A DNA stretch of 44,237 bases from assembly GCA_017414715.1 (NCBI GenBank), contig JAFQKV010000084.1, positions 1 through 44,237 of the forward strand, written 5' to 3'. Under the pieces are notes generated by a model. It saw nothing but the letters and a program-made list of their open reading frames with translations. It was not told where the DNA came from and did not search any database. The stretch comes from Clostridia bacterium (lineage in GTDB: Bacteria; Bacillota; Clostridia; Oscillospirales; QAMX01). The position numbers and the translations under genes are program-made. Positions 1 through 7,913 of this stretch are shown piece by piece (within the stretch, counting starts at the first letter, position 1; each line of letters starts with the position of its first letter).

Positions 1-19
1 TCTGTTCTTCTGTCTCCCT

Positions 20-1480
20 CTAGTCCCTGCCCAGCAGTTTTTTCGCAAGTCCCGCAAGGCGGTCGATGCCCTCCGTAAGCGTCTCCGCCGACTTATCCGT
101 CTGTCGGTTCCACGTCCGCTCGGCAAGTGCCGCCAGGTTTTCCGTCACACCGCTGATCTCGCCGTCGTAGATATTCTCCCAGGCGCATAGTCCGCCACCC
201 AGCACCTGATCTGTCGGAGCGACGCAGATGGGTTTTGCATGCGCGGGTGACATAGAGTTCCAGTTTTTCCAGGTATAGATATTCCAATCCAAAATATCCT
301 CGGGATACCAGCGTCCGTCGGGGAGAAAATCCTTTCCCGCAGGAATGGTATAGAGCGGCTCCCAGGAGCAGTTGACAATGCGGAAGCCCTCCGCAAGCAA
401 ATCCGGTGCAAGATGGTAATAGGATTCCCAGACGATGACGATACACTCGCGGGAAATGCGCTCCGCGCCCTCCCGTGGAAAGCCTTCCCAGACGATAGGG
501 ATTCTGCCGAGCTCCAGAACCCCGTCGATGGCACGGCGCATAAAGTCAGTATAGAGTCCCCGCACGTCACGTATGCCGTTTTTCTTCATATATGCACGGC
601 AGACGGAACAATTCTCCCACTCCTCAATCTGTGCTTCATCGCCGCCGATGTGCAGATATCGGGAATCGGGGAACATGGTGATGACCTCTGCGCAGAGTGC
701 CTTGAGATCGTCAATGACCCCGGGCTTTCCGGCACAGATGATATTGTATGTATACATCCCCCTCTCCGCAAGTCTCTGCGTATCCACGGGCGTATCTGCA
801 AACCGCTCTGGATAGGTGGCAATCATGCGGGAGCAGTGTCCCGGCATCTCGATTTCTGGAATGATCTCAATGCTGCGGCTTCGGGCATATTCGACCAGCG
901 TGTCGATTTCCTGCCGGGTATAGCAATGCTTTCCGGCTCCAGGAAGCTCCGGCAACACCTGACTTGGCAGCGTATAGGCATTGGTGTCCGCAAAGTGTAT
1001 ATGAAAGTAACGGATTTTATACAACCAGCAAAGATCCACGTAATGAAGCAACTCCTCAAGGCTGTGTTTTTTCCGGGCAACATCCACCATCAGCGCACGG
1101 TATTCACAGTCGGGATGGTCGGTAATGCGGCATAGCGGCAGCGAAAGGCCTTCGCATCTGTGTACAATCAACTGCAGCAGAGACGAAAGGCCATAATGAT
1201 AGCCCGCCGCGTCGGATGCCGTGATGTGCACGCCGTCCCCGGCGCAGTTGAGCCGGTATTCCCCCTCCGCAAGCTCCTCTTCCCGACAAAGGCATATACC
1301 GCCGGAACTCTCCGACACCGAAACCTCAGCATCAAAGACCTTCTTCACATATCCAGCAAAGCACACGGCCGGAGCTTCCGCCAAAGGATCGGTAACAAGA
1401 ATCGCATCCGGCAGCGGCAGCTGCGTCCGGCTGCCGCAAAGCTCCAATTCCTTCGGAACGGGAATGACATTTGTATACAT
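20..1480 (-). CDS. GH20 beta-N-acetylhexosaminidase
   Basis: This 486-residue protein is a family 20 glycoside hydrolase that removes terminal beta-linked GlcNAc or GalNAc from glycans. The catalytic barrel carries the family signature HIGGDE, with the Asp281-Glu282 pair that polarises the substrate acetamido group and acts as acid/base. The N-terminal part (about 1-120) resembles the small GH20b domain, and the TIM barrel begins near CEYRALMVDVARK. No signal peptide is visible, so the enzyme is probably cytoplasmic and acts on imported oligosaccharides. The ATG is preceded by GAGGAGATA. The gene is alone between the window edge and a divergent promoter region. The exact substrate cannot be read from the sequence. 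Confidence 0.93.
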   Translation of the reverse strand: MYTNVIPVPKELELCGSRTQLPLPDAILVTDPLAEAPAVCFAGYVKKVFDAEVSVSESSGGICLCREEELAEGEYRLNCAGDGVHITASDAAGYHYGLSSLLQLIVHRCEGLSLPLCRITDHPDCEYRALMVDVARKKHSLEELLHYVDLCWLYKIRYFHIHFADTNAYTLPSQVLPELPGAGKHCYTRQEIDTLVEYARSRSIEIIPEIEMPGHCSRMIATYPERFADTPVDTQRLAERGMYTYNIICAGKPGVIDDLKALCAEVITMFPDSRYLHIGGDEAQIEEWENCSVCRAYMKKNGIRDVRGLYTDFMRRAIDGVLELGRIPIVWEGFPREGAERISRECIVIVWESYYHLAPDLLAEGFRIVNCSWEPLYTIPAGKDFLPDGRWYPEDILDWNIYTWKNWNSMSPAHAKPICVAPTDQVLGGGLCAWENIYDGEISGVTENLAALAERTWNRQTDKSAETLTEGIDRLAGLAKKLLGRD

Positions 1481-1519
1481 TCGTTATCTCCTCGACATTT
1501 TTGCGCAAATAACAAATTT

Positions 1520-1548
1520 ATCATAACACGGCGGCAGCCGCCCGTCAA
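1520..1548 (-). promoter_or_regulatory. Sigma-A promoter for the GH20 gene
   Basis: On the minus strand TTGACG and TATGAT are separated by 17 bp, about 40 bp upstream of the start codon. The spacer contains a GGCGGC-TGCCGCC inverted repeat that could be an operator. Confidence 0.6.
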
Positions 1549-1594
1549 CTGTAAGAGCGGCCCGCTTCCGGATCTTTTTGTCCTTTTATGCGCC

Positions 1595-1623
1595 TTTACA
1601 CTTCTATTCCGGTACGTTATAAT
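1595..1623 (+). promoter_or_regulatory. Sigma-A promoter for the short GH10-like ORF
   Basis: TTTACA, 17 bp, TATAAT. It lies 30 bp upstream of the ATG of the 50-residue ORF, so this short ORF still has its own promoter. Confidence 0.6.
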
Positions 1624-1653
1624 AGATCTGACAACACTTACGGAGAAACAGCC

Positions 1654-1806
1654 ATGTACGAGCGCCAAAAACTTTTTGATGAATTCGACGCCCAGAAAGA
1701 ATCGACCGTCGCCCGAACCGAACGGGACATCGAACTTTACCGAAAGAGAAACTGTCGGCTGCAGATCCTCCGTCCGGACGGCACGCCCGTAACGCTGACA
1801 CTCTGA
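1654..1806 (+). pseudogene. Truncated GH10-like N-terminal fragment (50 aa)
   Basis: This 50-residue ORF has a promoter, a GGAG ribosome site and an ATG start. Its second half (ERDIELYRKRN...LRPDGTPV) resembles the conserved N-terminal lead-in of clostridial GH10 xylanase-like proteins, where the pattern is roughly I-E-x-Y/H-R-K-G-D...DxDGKPV. It stops at the point where the beta-strand and catalytic barrel should follow, and the 98 bp before the next gene hold no continuation in any frame. I infer a remnant of a deleted GH10-type gene. A genuine small protein is possible. The family resemblance rests on a short stretch only. Confidence 0.5.
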
Positions 1807-1838
1807 TTTGCGGCACATTTCCAACGCATCCGATTTTC

Positions 1839-1867
1839 TTGCACTTTCCGACGGATTATGCTAAAAT
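1839..1867 (+). promoter_or_regulatory. Sigma-A promoter for the YfcC-family permease
   Basis: TTGCAC, 17 bp, TAAAAT, ending about 37 bp upstream of the ATG at 1905. It supports 1905 as the start over an upstream in-frame TTG that falls inside the promoter. Confidence 0.65.
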
Positions 1868-1904
1868 TTACAAAAACGAGAGTAACACCGGATTGGAGAT
1901 ACGC

Positions 1905-3305
1905 ATGCAAAGCAAAAAAGAAGGCGGACTGAACATCGGTGTCCGCTCCTATCTGACCTCGCTTACGGTCATTATCATTCTGATGGCTGCGGCCTATATC
2001 CTGACATTTATCATTCCCGGCGGTGCTTACGTCCGCACGGAGGATGCCGCAGGCAACCTTATCATTGATACCGAAGCCGGCTTTGCCACCGTCCCCGGCG
2101 GTCTTCCCGTCTGGAAGTGGCTTCTATCGCCCGTTTTGGTACTGGGTGCCGCCGGCAGCGGAACGCTCATCGCAGTCATCGCCTTTCTTCTCATCATCGG
2201 TGGTATTTTTACGGCGCTGGATGCCTCCGGTCTGATCAAATATATGCTTGACCGGCTGGTTTTGCGCTTTGCTGCCGTCCGTTGGCGGTTGATGGCGCTG
2301 ATCGTTCTCTTTTTCATGGCACTCGGTTCCATGATCGGCTCCTTTGAAGAATGTGTACCGCTGGTACCCATCGTCGTTGCTCTTTCTCTGCGTCTCGGCT
2401 GGGATCGGATGACCGGCATCGGTATGAGTTTACTTGCCGCCGGCTGTGGCTTTGCCGCAGGCGTGTGCAATCCTTTTACCGTGGGAGTGGCTCAGCAGCT
2501 TGCGGGGCTTCCCATGTTCTCCGGCGTTTGGCTGCGGCTGGTTTCCTTTGTTCTTATCTATCTTCTGCTTCTCTTTTTTCTCCGGCATCATGCCCGCCGC
2601 ATCGGCAAGCCTGTAATGCAGACCGAAACTGCCGACCGGCAGCCCGCTCCCCGCATGGACCGCGCACTCACTGCTTTTGGCAGCATTCTCGGCAGCGGAA
2701 TTCTGTTGGTGCTTTCATCCGGTCTCATACGCGCCCTGCAGGATTACACCATGATCATAGTCGCCGTCACATTTCTTGCGGCAGGTATCACTGCCTGCCT
2801 CCTTTCCGGCATGGGGCTCAGGGCGCTCCTGCGCGAATCCGCAAAGGGAATCCTGAATATCTTTCCCGCCGTGCTGATGATCCTGATGGCCTCCTCCATC
2901 CGGTACACACTGGAGGAAGCTCACATTCTCGACACACTGCTGCATGCCGCCGTCACCGCAGCAAAGGCACTGCCCGGACATATCATCATTCTGTTTGTGT
3001 ATCTCATCGTTCTGGTGATGAATTTCTTTATCCCTTCAGGTTCTGCCAAAGCCTTTATGCTCATGCCCGTTCTGCTCCCCATCGCACAGATTTTCGGACT
3101 CTCGCCCCAACTCTGCGTGCTTGCCTTCGCCTTTGGCGATGGTTTTTCCAACGTCTTTTATCCCACCAATCCTGCCCTGCTCATCAGCCTCGGACTTGCC
3201 GACACCGGCTACGGAAAATGGTTCCGCTTCTCCTGGAAATTCCAGGCTGCAAACCTTTTACTCACGGCACTCCTGCTGCTTGCGGGACTTGCCGCGGGGT
3301 ATTAA
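1905..3305 (+). CDS. YfcC/ArcD-like family membrane permease
   Basis: This 466-residue integral membrane protein belongs to the YfcC-like family (C4-dicarboxylate anaerobic carrier-like). Members are predicted carriers for amino acids or organic acids. Features seen are a cytoplasmic N-terminus rich in Lys, a first helix ending in the typical FIIPGGAY, about 12 hydrophobic segments, and the C-terminal block FIPSGSAKAFMLMPV followed by GDGFSNVFYPTNP, which is characteristic of the family. GGAGAT lies just before the ATG. The next gene starts 10 bp after the stop, so the two are probably co-transcribed. The transported substrate is not predictable, and no peptidase or catabolic partner is adjacent. 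Confidence 0.85.
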   Translation: MQSKKEGGLNIGVRSYLTSLTVIIILMAAAYILTFIIPGGAYVRTEDAAGNLIIDTEAGFATVPGGLPVWKWLLSPVLVLGAAGSGTLIAVIAFLLIIGGIFTALDASGLIKYMLDRLVLRFAAVRWRLMALIVLFFMALGSMIGSFEECVPLVPIVVALSLRLGWDRMTGIGMSLLAAGCGFAAGVCNPFTVGVAQQLAGLPMFSGVWLRLVSFVLIYLLLLFFLRHHARRIGKPVMQTETADRQPAPRMDRALTAFGSILGSGILLVLSSGLIRALQDYTMIIVAVTFLAAGITACLLSGMGLRALLRESAKGILNIFPAVLMILMASSIRYTLEEAHILDTLLHAAVTAAKALPGHIIILFVYLIVLVMNFFIPSGSAKAFMLMPVLLPIAQIFGLSPQLCVLAFAFGDGFSNVFYPTNPALLISLGLADTGYGKWFRFSWKFQAANLLLTALLLLAGLAAGY

Positions 3306-3315
3306 GGCCTTCGCA

Positions 3316-3660
3316 ATGCGTTCGATCCGTAATCTGCGTGAGAAGCTGATCGTCCTTGTGATCCTTGCGGTCTGGGTTCTGCTTCGGCTTTTTCTCCGCA
3401 CCCAATGTCCTATTTTATCCCTGACCGGTATTCCCTGTCCCGGCTGCGGCATGACCCGGGCATGTGTTGCGTTCCTCCGCGGTGATTTTTCCGCCGCCTT
3501 TGCCTGTCACGGCATGGTCTGGAGCCTTCCGTTACTGCTTCTGCTGTTTCTCTTTGACGGTCAGTTTTTCCGTCGAAAATGGATAAATATTATGACCGTT
3601 TCCGTCCTTGGTATCGGTTTTCTTATAAACTGGATCGCAAAGCTGATCGTGATCCTGTGA
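3316..3660 (+). CDS. DUF2752 family membrane protein
   Basis: This 114-residue protein has the diagnostic DUF2752 motif CPGCGMTRA (Cys41, Cys44), a preceding transmembrane helix (about 11-28) and two further helices (about 65-82 and 92-112). The family has no established biochemical role. It often lies near TM2-domain or zinc-ribbon proteins, and such a gene follows here. The start is close to the end of the permease gene (10 bp), with only a weak AAGG ribosome site, so translation may be coupled. A strong promoter sits between it and the next gene, so the TM2 protein is expressed independently. Confidence 0.82.
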   Translation: MRSIRNLREKLIVLVILAVWVLLRLFLRTQCPILSLTGIPCPGCGMTRACVAFLRGDFSAAFACHGMVWSLPLLLLLFLFDGQFFRRKWINIMTVSVLGIGFLINWIAKLIVIL

Positions 3661-3675
3661 TTTTGTCGAATTTTC

Positions 3676-3705
3676 TTGACAAAGCTCTTTATTTCGTGTT
3701 AGAAT
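3676..3705 (+). promoter_or_regulatory. Sigma-A promoter for the zinc-ribbon/TM2 gene
   Basis: TTGACA, 18 bp, TAGAAT, 44 bp before the ATG. An AGAGGGG ribosome site follows. Confidence 0.7.
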
Positions 3706-3749
3706 TAATCTGTACACATAGTTAATCTTTATAAGAGGGGTATACACTC

Positions 3750-4136
3750 ATGTTTTGTAAGAACTGCGGCAAAGAAATGAACGAAAACCAGGCCGTCTGC
3801 CTCAATTGCGGCGTTCAGTCAGGTCAGGGAACTGCTTTCTGCCAGAACTGCGGCAAGGAGCTTCCTCCCAAGGCTGCGGTATGCCTCGGCTGCGGTGTTG
3901 ATGTCCGTGCACAGACCTGTGCGGAGCTTGCCGGCCAGCCCAAATGGGTCATGGCTCTGCTCTGCTTCTTCCTTGGCGGTCTCGGCATCCATAATTTCAT
4001 CATGGGTGAAAACAAGAAGGGTATCTTCAAGATCATCATGTCCCTTCTCTGCGGCATCGGTTATATCTTCGTTCTGATCGATTTCGTCAAGATCCTGACC
4101 GACAAGTACGTCATTGATCCCAACAAGCTCGTCTGA
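3750..4136 (+). CDS. Double zinc-ribbon TM2-domain protein
   Basis: This 128-residue protein begins with two consecutive zinc ribbons: Cys3/Cys6/Cys17/Cys20 and Cys31/Cys34/Cys45/Cys48. A TM2 domain follows (about 64-118) with two hydrophobic helices separated by the typical GIHNFIMGENKKGIFK turn, which matches the family pattern G-x-H-x-FY-x-G. TM2 proteins are small membrane proteins of largely unknown role, and the zinc ribbons are likely protein-interaction modules on the cytoplasmic side. The gene has its own promoter and a strong terminator, so it is a monocistronic unit, preceded by the DUF2752 gene with which such proteins frequently occur. Confidence 0.88.
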   Translation: MFCKNCGKEMNENQAVCLNCGVQSGQGTAFCQNCGKELPPKAAVCLGCGVDVRAQTCAELAGQPKWVMALLCFFLGGLGIHNFIMGENKKGIFKIIMSLLCGIGYIFVLIDFVKILTDKYVIDPNKLV

Positions 4137-4153
4137 TTTATTTTACATTTTCC

Positions 4154-4189
4154 AACACCTGCCCGAACCAAATCCGGGCAGGTGTTTTT
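4154..4189 (+). terminator. Rho-independent terminator after TM2 gene
   Basis: A 12-bp perfect stem (AACACCTGCCCG paired with CGGGCAGGTGTT), a 9-nt loop and a T-rich tail. Confidence 0.9.
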
Positions 4190-4204
4190 ATTTGATTACT
4201 ACGG

Positions 4205-4233
4205 TTGACAAAGGTAATCCTGTGTGCTATACT
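4205..4233 (+). promoter_or_regulatory. Strong sigma-A promoter for the orphan RNA
   Basis: A perfect TTGACA, 17 bp and TATACT. No open reading frame with a ribosome site follows before the terminator at about 4412. Confidence 0.8.
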
Positions 4234-4239
4234 CTGAAC

Positions 4240-4412
4240 CGATCGAAACGAGTGGTGGAGTCTGTCATAGAGCACCCCGTATTTCCGGGCGCTTTATTTG
4301 TTTCGGTTCGACGCGGGCTTTTGTGCGTGTCGGAATAGTTCTGCATGCCGTTTTTTCAGGAAGCAAGAATGATTTCAAGGGACAGAACCGTCAGGTTTTG
4401 TCCCCTTTTTTT
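4240..4412 (+). ncRNA. Candidate small non-coding RNA (about 170 nt), class unknown
   Basis: The segment is bounded by a consensus promoter and an intrinsic terminator and has no convincing coding sequence. It can fold: GATCGAAAC near the 5' end pairs with GTTTCGGTT about 50 nt later (including two G-U pairs), enclosing GGTG/CACC and CCCG/CGGG helices, and a GACGC/GCGTC-like helix follows before the terminator. I compared it by eye with 6S RNA, SRP RNA, tmRNA, RNase P and common riboswitches and found no signature sequence. It could be a trans-acting sRNA or a prematurely terminated leader of hppA. Confidence 0.5.
4377..4412 (+). terminator. Rho-independent terminator of the orphan RNA
   Basis: GGGACAGAACC and GGTTTTGTCCC form an 11-bp stem (one G-U) with a GTCA loop, followed by C and seven T residues. 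Confidence 0.88.
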
Positions 4413-4531
4413 GTGCTTGAAAAGGTATGCCGGCCAATCGCTAAGCAACTTTTTCCCCGCAGAATACCGTTGTGCTTTAGCCTTACTCTGCCACCGCTTT
4501 GATACAATTATTTTCTCTTCGGAGGTCAATC

Positions 4532-6614
4532 ATGGAACTGAACAACCTGTTCTATTGCCTGTCCTTCCTCGTGGCAGTCTTAGGCTTTGCTTTTGCGGCC
4601 TATCTCTACCTATGGGTGAAGAAACAGCGCACCGAGAACAAAACCATCATCGAGGTCTCCGGCCTCATCCGCCAGGGTGCAAACACCTTTATGCGCCGTG
4701 AGTACAAGATCCTTGCGGTCTTTGCTCTTGCTCTCGCCGCAATCATCTTCGTTCTTCTGCCTGCGCCTTTATGGTCTGAGAACGCAAACGTTGCGCACAA
4801 TATCGGCATGGCCGTCTCCTACATCTTTGGTACCGCGCTCTCTGCGGTCGCCGGTAAGATCGGCATCATCGTTGCCGCCCTTTCCAATGCCCGTGCTGCC
4901 GAGGCCGCACAAAAAGGCATCAAGCCCGCCTTCCTCATCGGCTTCCGCGGCGGTGCCGTCATGGGTCTGCTGGTTGTCGGCTGCGCGCTGCTCGGCGTGA
5001 CCAGCGTCCTGTGGATCGTTGGCGATGCCTCCATCCTGCTGGGCTTCTCCTTCGGCGCCAGCTCCCTGGCTCTCTTTGCCAAGGCCGGCGGCGGTATCTT
5101 TACCAAAACCGCCGACGTTGCTGCCGATATCACCGGTAAGGTTGAGCTCGGCATACCCGAGGACGATCCCCGCAATCCTGCTGTCATCGCTGACAACGTC
5201 GGCGACAACGTCGGTGATGTTGCCGGTATGGGCGCAGACCTTTTTGACTCCAACGTTGCTTCCATCGTCTCCGCTCTCGTTATCGCGCAGAGCCTTGCCG
5301 GTGACTTTGCCAACGTTGCCATGGTCTTCTGCTACTCTCTGCTGGGCCTGCTTTCCTCCATTATCGGTATTGCCACTGCCCGCATCGGCAAAAACGGCAG
5401 CCCCACCAAGGCGCTGAACTCCTCTACCTACGTTACCACCGGCATCTTCCTGGTACTGTCCGCCCTTGCGACCGTCCTTGTGCCCGGTTTCTCCTGGCGC
5501 ATCTGGGGCGCTTCCACCACCGGTCTTCTCGTCGGCACCATTATCGGTATTGCTACCGACTACTTCACCGATGATTCCAAGCCCATCGTCAAGAAGTGCG
5601 CCCATGCTTCTGCCTCCGGCCCCGCCTTCACCATTCTTTCCGGCACGGCCTACGGCTTCCTCTCTGCTCTTCCCGCTATGATCGGTATCGCCATCTCCGC
5701 GCTCACTGCCTATAAACTTTGCGCTCCCATGGGCGAGGGTTATGCCCTCTTCGGTATCGCGATGGCTGCCGTCGGTATGCTTTCCACCGTTGCAATGGTC
5801 ATCTCCAATGATGCCTACGGTCCCATCGTCGACAATGCCCGCGGTCTTGCCGAAATGGGCGGGCTCGGCGAAGATACCATCGCCGTTGCCGATGAGCTTG
5901 ACTCCGCCGGCAACACCGTTAAGGCTGTCACCAAGGGCTTTTCCATTGGTGCTGCCGGTCTGACCGTTATCAGCCTCCTCGGCGCCTTTATGAGTGAAGT
6001 CAATGTTGCCCTCAAAGCTGCCGGCAAGGCTCCCCTCACCGGTTTCGACATCATGGATCCCACCGTCTTCTTCGGCATTCTTATCGGTGCAGCCATTCCC
6101 GCCGTTTTCTCCGCCCTGCTCATCCTCGGCGTTGACAAGAACGCACAGCGCATGGTCGCCGAGATCCATCGTCAGTTCAACACCATTATCGGTCTCCGCG
6201 AAGGCACTACGAAACCCGAATACGACAAATGCATCGATATCGCTACCACCGGTGCTCTTCGCGAGCTTCTGCCCGCCGGCGGCGTAGCCATCATTGCCAC
6301 CATCCTCGTCGGATTCATCGGCGGTCCTGCTGCAGTTGGCGGCTTCCTCGTTGGTAACATTGTTTCCGGTTTGCTGCTCTCCCTCTTTATGTCCAACGCA
6401 GGCGGCCTCTGGGATAACTCCAAGAAGTTCGTTGAGGCCGGCAACGAAGGCGGCAAGGGCAGTGAGGCTCACAAAGCCGCCGTTATCGGCGACACCGTCG
6501 GTGACCCCCTACAAGGATACCGCCGGACCCTCTATCAACACCCAGATCACCGTTGTTTCCCTGGTTGCATCTCTTCTATCCACTCTGTTTGTGGCCTTCT
6601 CCATCTTCGGTTAA
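4532..6614 (+). CDS. hppA: Membrane-bound pyrophosphatase, K+-independent H+ type, with a frameshift
   Basis: The protein hydrolyses pyrophosphate and pumps protons across the cytoplasmic membrane. Its motifs include EDDPRNPA, DNVGDNVGDVAGMGADLF and DNARGLAEM. The segment GNTVKAVTKGFSIG has Lys and Thr at the two positions that distinguish K+-independent from K+-dependent enzymes. The reading frame breaks in a run of five C (6505-6509), inside the conserved GDTVGDP(F/Y)KDT motif. Removing one C restores YKDTAGPSIN and the last membrane helix, ending in FSIFG at 6614 (693 residues). Without correction the frame runs into the terminator hairpin. An extended -10 (TGATACAAT) and CGGAGG precede the ATG. 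A sequencing error is the likeliest explanation. Confidence 0.92.
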
Positions 6615-6631
6615 TCTTACTCAAAGCACAT

Positions 6632-6666
6632 AAAAGCTGCCCGGTTTGAAAACCGGGCAGCTTTTT
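6632..6666. terminator. Bidirectional terminator between hppA and the glycerol-phosphate operon
   Basis: AAAAGCTGCCCGG pairs with CCGGGCAGCTTTT around a short loop, with A and T tracts on both sides. It can end both convergent units. Confidence 0.88.
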
Positions 6667-7913
6667 CATGCAAAATATTTATACCAAAGCCAAAGGCAGG
6701 TGTATCGATCCTTCAGATCCTTTGCATACAGGATTCCGTCGGCGATGACGTCCGCTCCGTAGAGTTCTTCGAACTCGGTCATTGACAGACCGATCTCCTC
6801 AACAAGCTCCCGCATTTCCGCCTCACCGGGTGCAGATGCGAGAATGCGCCGGATACCTTCCCAATCTGCTGGAAAGTCCGCTCCGCTGTCATAATGCCCC
6901 GTCTTATCCTGAAGCGCGATAATGCCCTCTGCCGAGGCTCCGTAGATACGGCGGATCTCCTTGCGCCAATCGGGGAGTTCCGATCTGCGGGGGTGGGAGG
7001 CGCACATTCGCTCGCGCAGTCTTGCTGTGATCACCGCCGAGCAGAGCACGTCGATACCGTGGGGCAGATACGCTTTTTCACGGAGGATTCCGGTGATTTC
7101 AAAATAGTGCGAGAGATGGTGCTCACTTCCCGATGCTGGGCGGGAATTGCCCACGTAGCTCATAGCAATACCGGCAACCACCAGCGCCTCCATCAGCGCC
7201 TCGACGGCGGATTCGTCTCCCTTGCGTACACCGGCGGCCAGGGGGCGCACGCGATCCACCGCAGACTGCATAAGTGCGCAGACCTCGGGGCAAAAATATT
7301 CCCCAAGCAGCGCGGCGGATAGCCGCCAGTCATTGAGACAGGAGTATTTCCCGATGATATCACCCCAGCCTGCCTGCCGCATCCGCAGCGGCGATGCCGC
7401 CAGTACCGCCGTATCTGCATAGATGCCCCGGGGCGGGCGGGCATCCCGCGTGATCTTCATTCCGTTCAGAATGAGCGCCGCACCTACGGAGGCAAAGCCG
7501 TCCATGGAGGGCGCCGTGGCAAAAATATCGTAGGGCAGCCCGCAGGAGTGGCTGACGTATTTGCAAAGATCGTTGATCACGCCGGAGCCGATGCCGAGGA
7601 TCAAATCGCAATCCCCGGGAACCGCATCCCGCAGCCTGCGGACGGCAGTCTCATCGGGGATAAGCAGAGCATTCCCCGTTTCGAACACACACCGGGCGGC
7701 AACGCGCTCCCCCAGCATTTCCGTCGCCGGTATACCTGCGACGCGCCAGGTGTTTTCATCGGCCACCAGCAAGATGTTCCGATATCCCGCCGTCAACTCC
7801 GGCAGCTTTTGCGCCGCATTTCTGCCGATATACACCTGCTTTACGGGACAGGTATGTACCCGTCCGCAGCCGCAATCCGTTTTGCCTTTGAGCAGCTCTG
7901 AAATTTCCGTCAT
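6666..7913 (-). CDS. sn-glycerol-1-phosphate dehydrogenase (AraM/EgsA-like)
   Basis: This 415-residue enzyme is predicted to interconvert dihydroxyacetone phosphate and sn-glycerol 1-phosphate with NAD(P)H. It shows the nucleotide-binding GIGSGVIND (107-115), SMDGFAS, the GWGDIIGKY segment with metal ligand Asp185, the SEHHLSH block (about 263-269) and His285 in LPHG, which together form the metal site of the AraM/G1PDH family. It is the last gene of the operon: its ATG shares one base with the stop codon of the HAD phosphatase gene. In Bacillus subtilis AraM supplies G1P for a prenylglycerol lipid. Here the context of G3P dehydrogenase and a phosphatase suggests interconversion or salvage of glycerol phosphates, which is inference. 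Confidence 0.88.
   Translation of the reverse strand: MTEISELLKGKTDCGCGRVHTCPVKQVYIGRNAAQKLPELTAGYRNILLVADENTWRVAGIPATEMLGERVAARCVFETGNALLIPDETAVRRLRDAVPGDCDLILGIGSGVINDLCKYVSHSCGLPYDIFATAPSMDGFASVGAALILNGMKITRDARPPRGIYADTAVLAASPLRMRQAGWGDIIGKYSCLNDWRLSAALLGEYFCPEVCALMQSAVDRVRPLAAGVRKGDESAVEALMEALVVAGIAMSYVGNSRPASGSEHHLSHYFEITGILREKAYLPHGIDVLCSAVITARLRERMCASHPRRSELPDWRKEIRRIYGASAEGIIALQDKTGHYDSGADFPADWEGIRRILASAPGEAEMRELVEEIGLSMTEFEELYGADVIADGILYAKDLKDRYTCLWLWYKYFA

Noticed and set aside
4301..4315. T-loop-like GGTTCGA within the orphan RNA, possible tRNA or tmRNA
   Set aside because: No acceptor stem, anticodon arm or tmRNA tag frame surrounds it, so it is a chance match.
4769..6472. 567-codon open frame on the minus strand opposite hppA
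   Set aside because: It is the complement of a long conserved gene, has low-complexity Gly/Asp-rich translation and no ribosome site. Similar long shadows lie opposite the MutS-like gene, the esterase-smpB unit and the SGNH-MFS genes.
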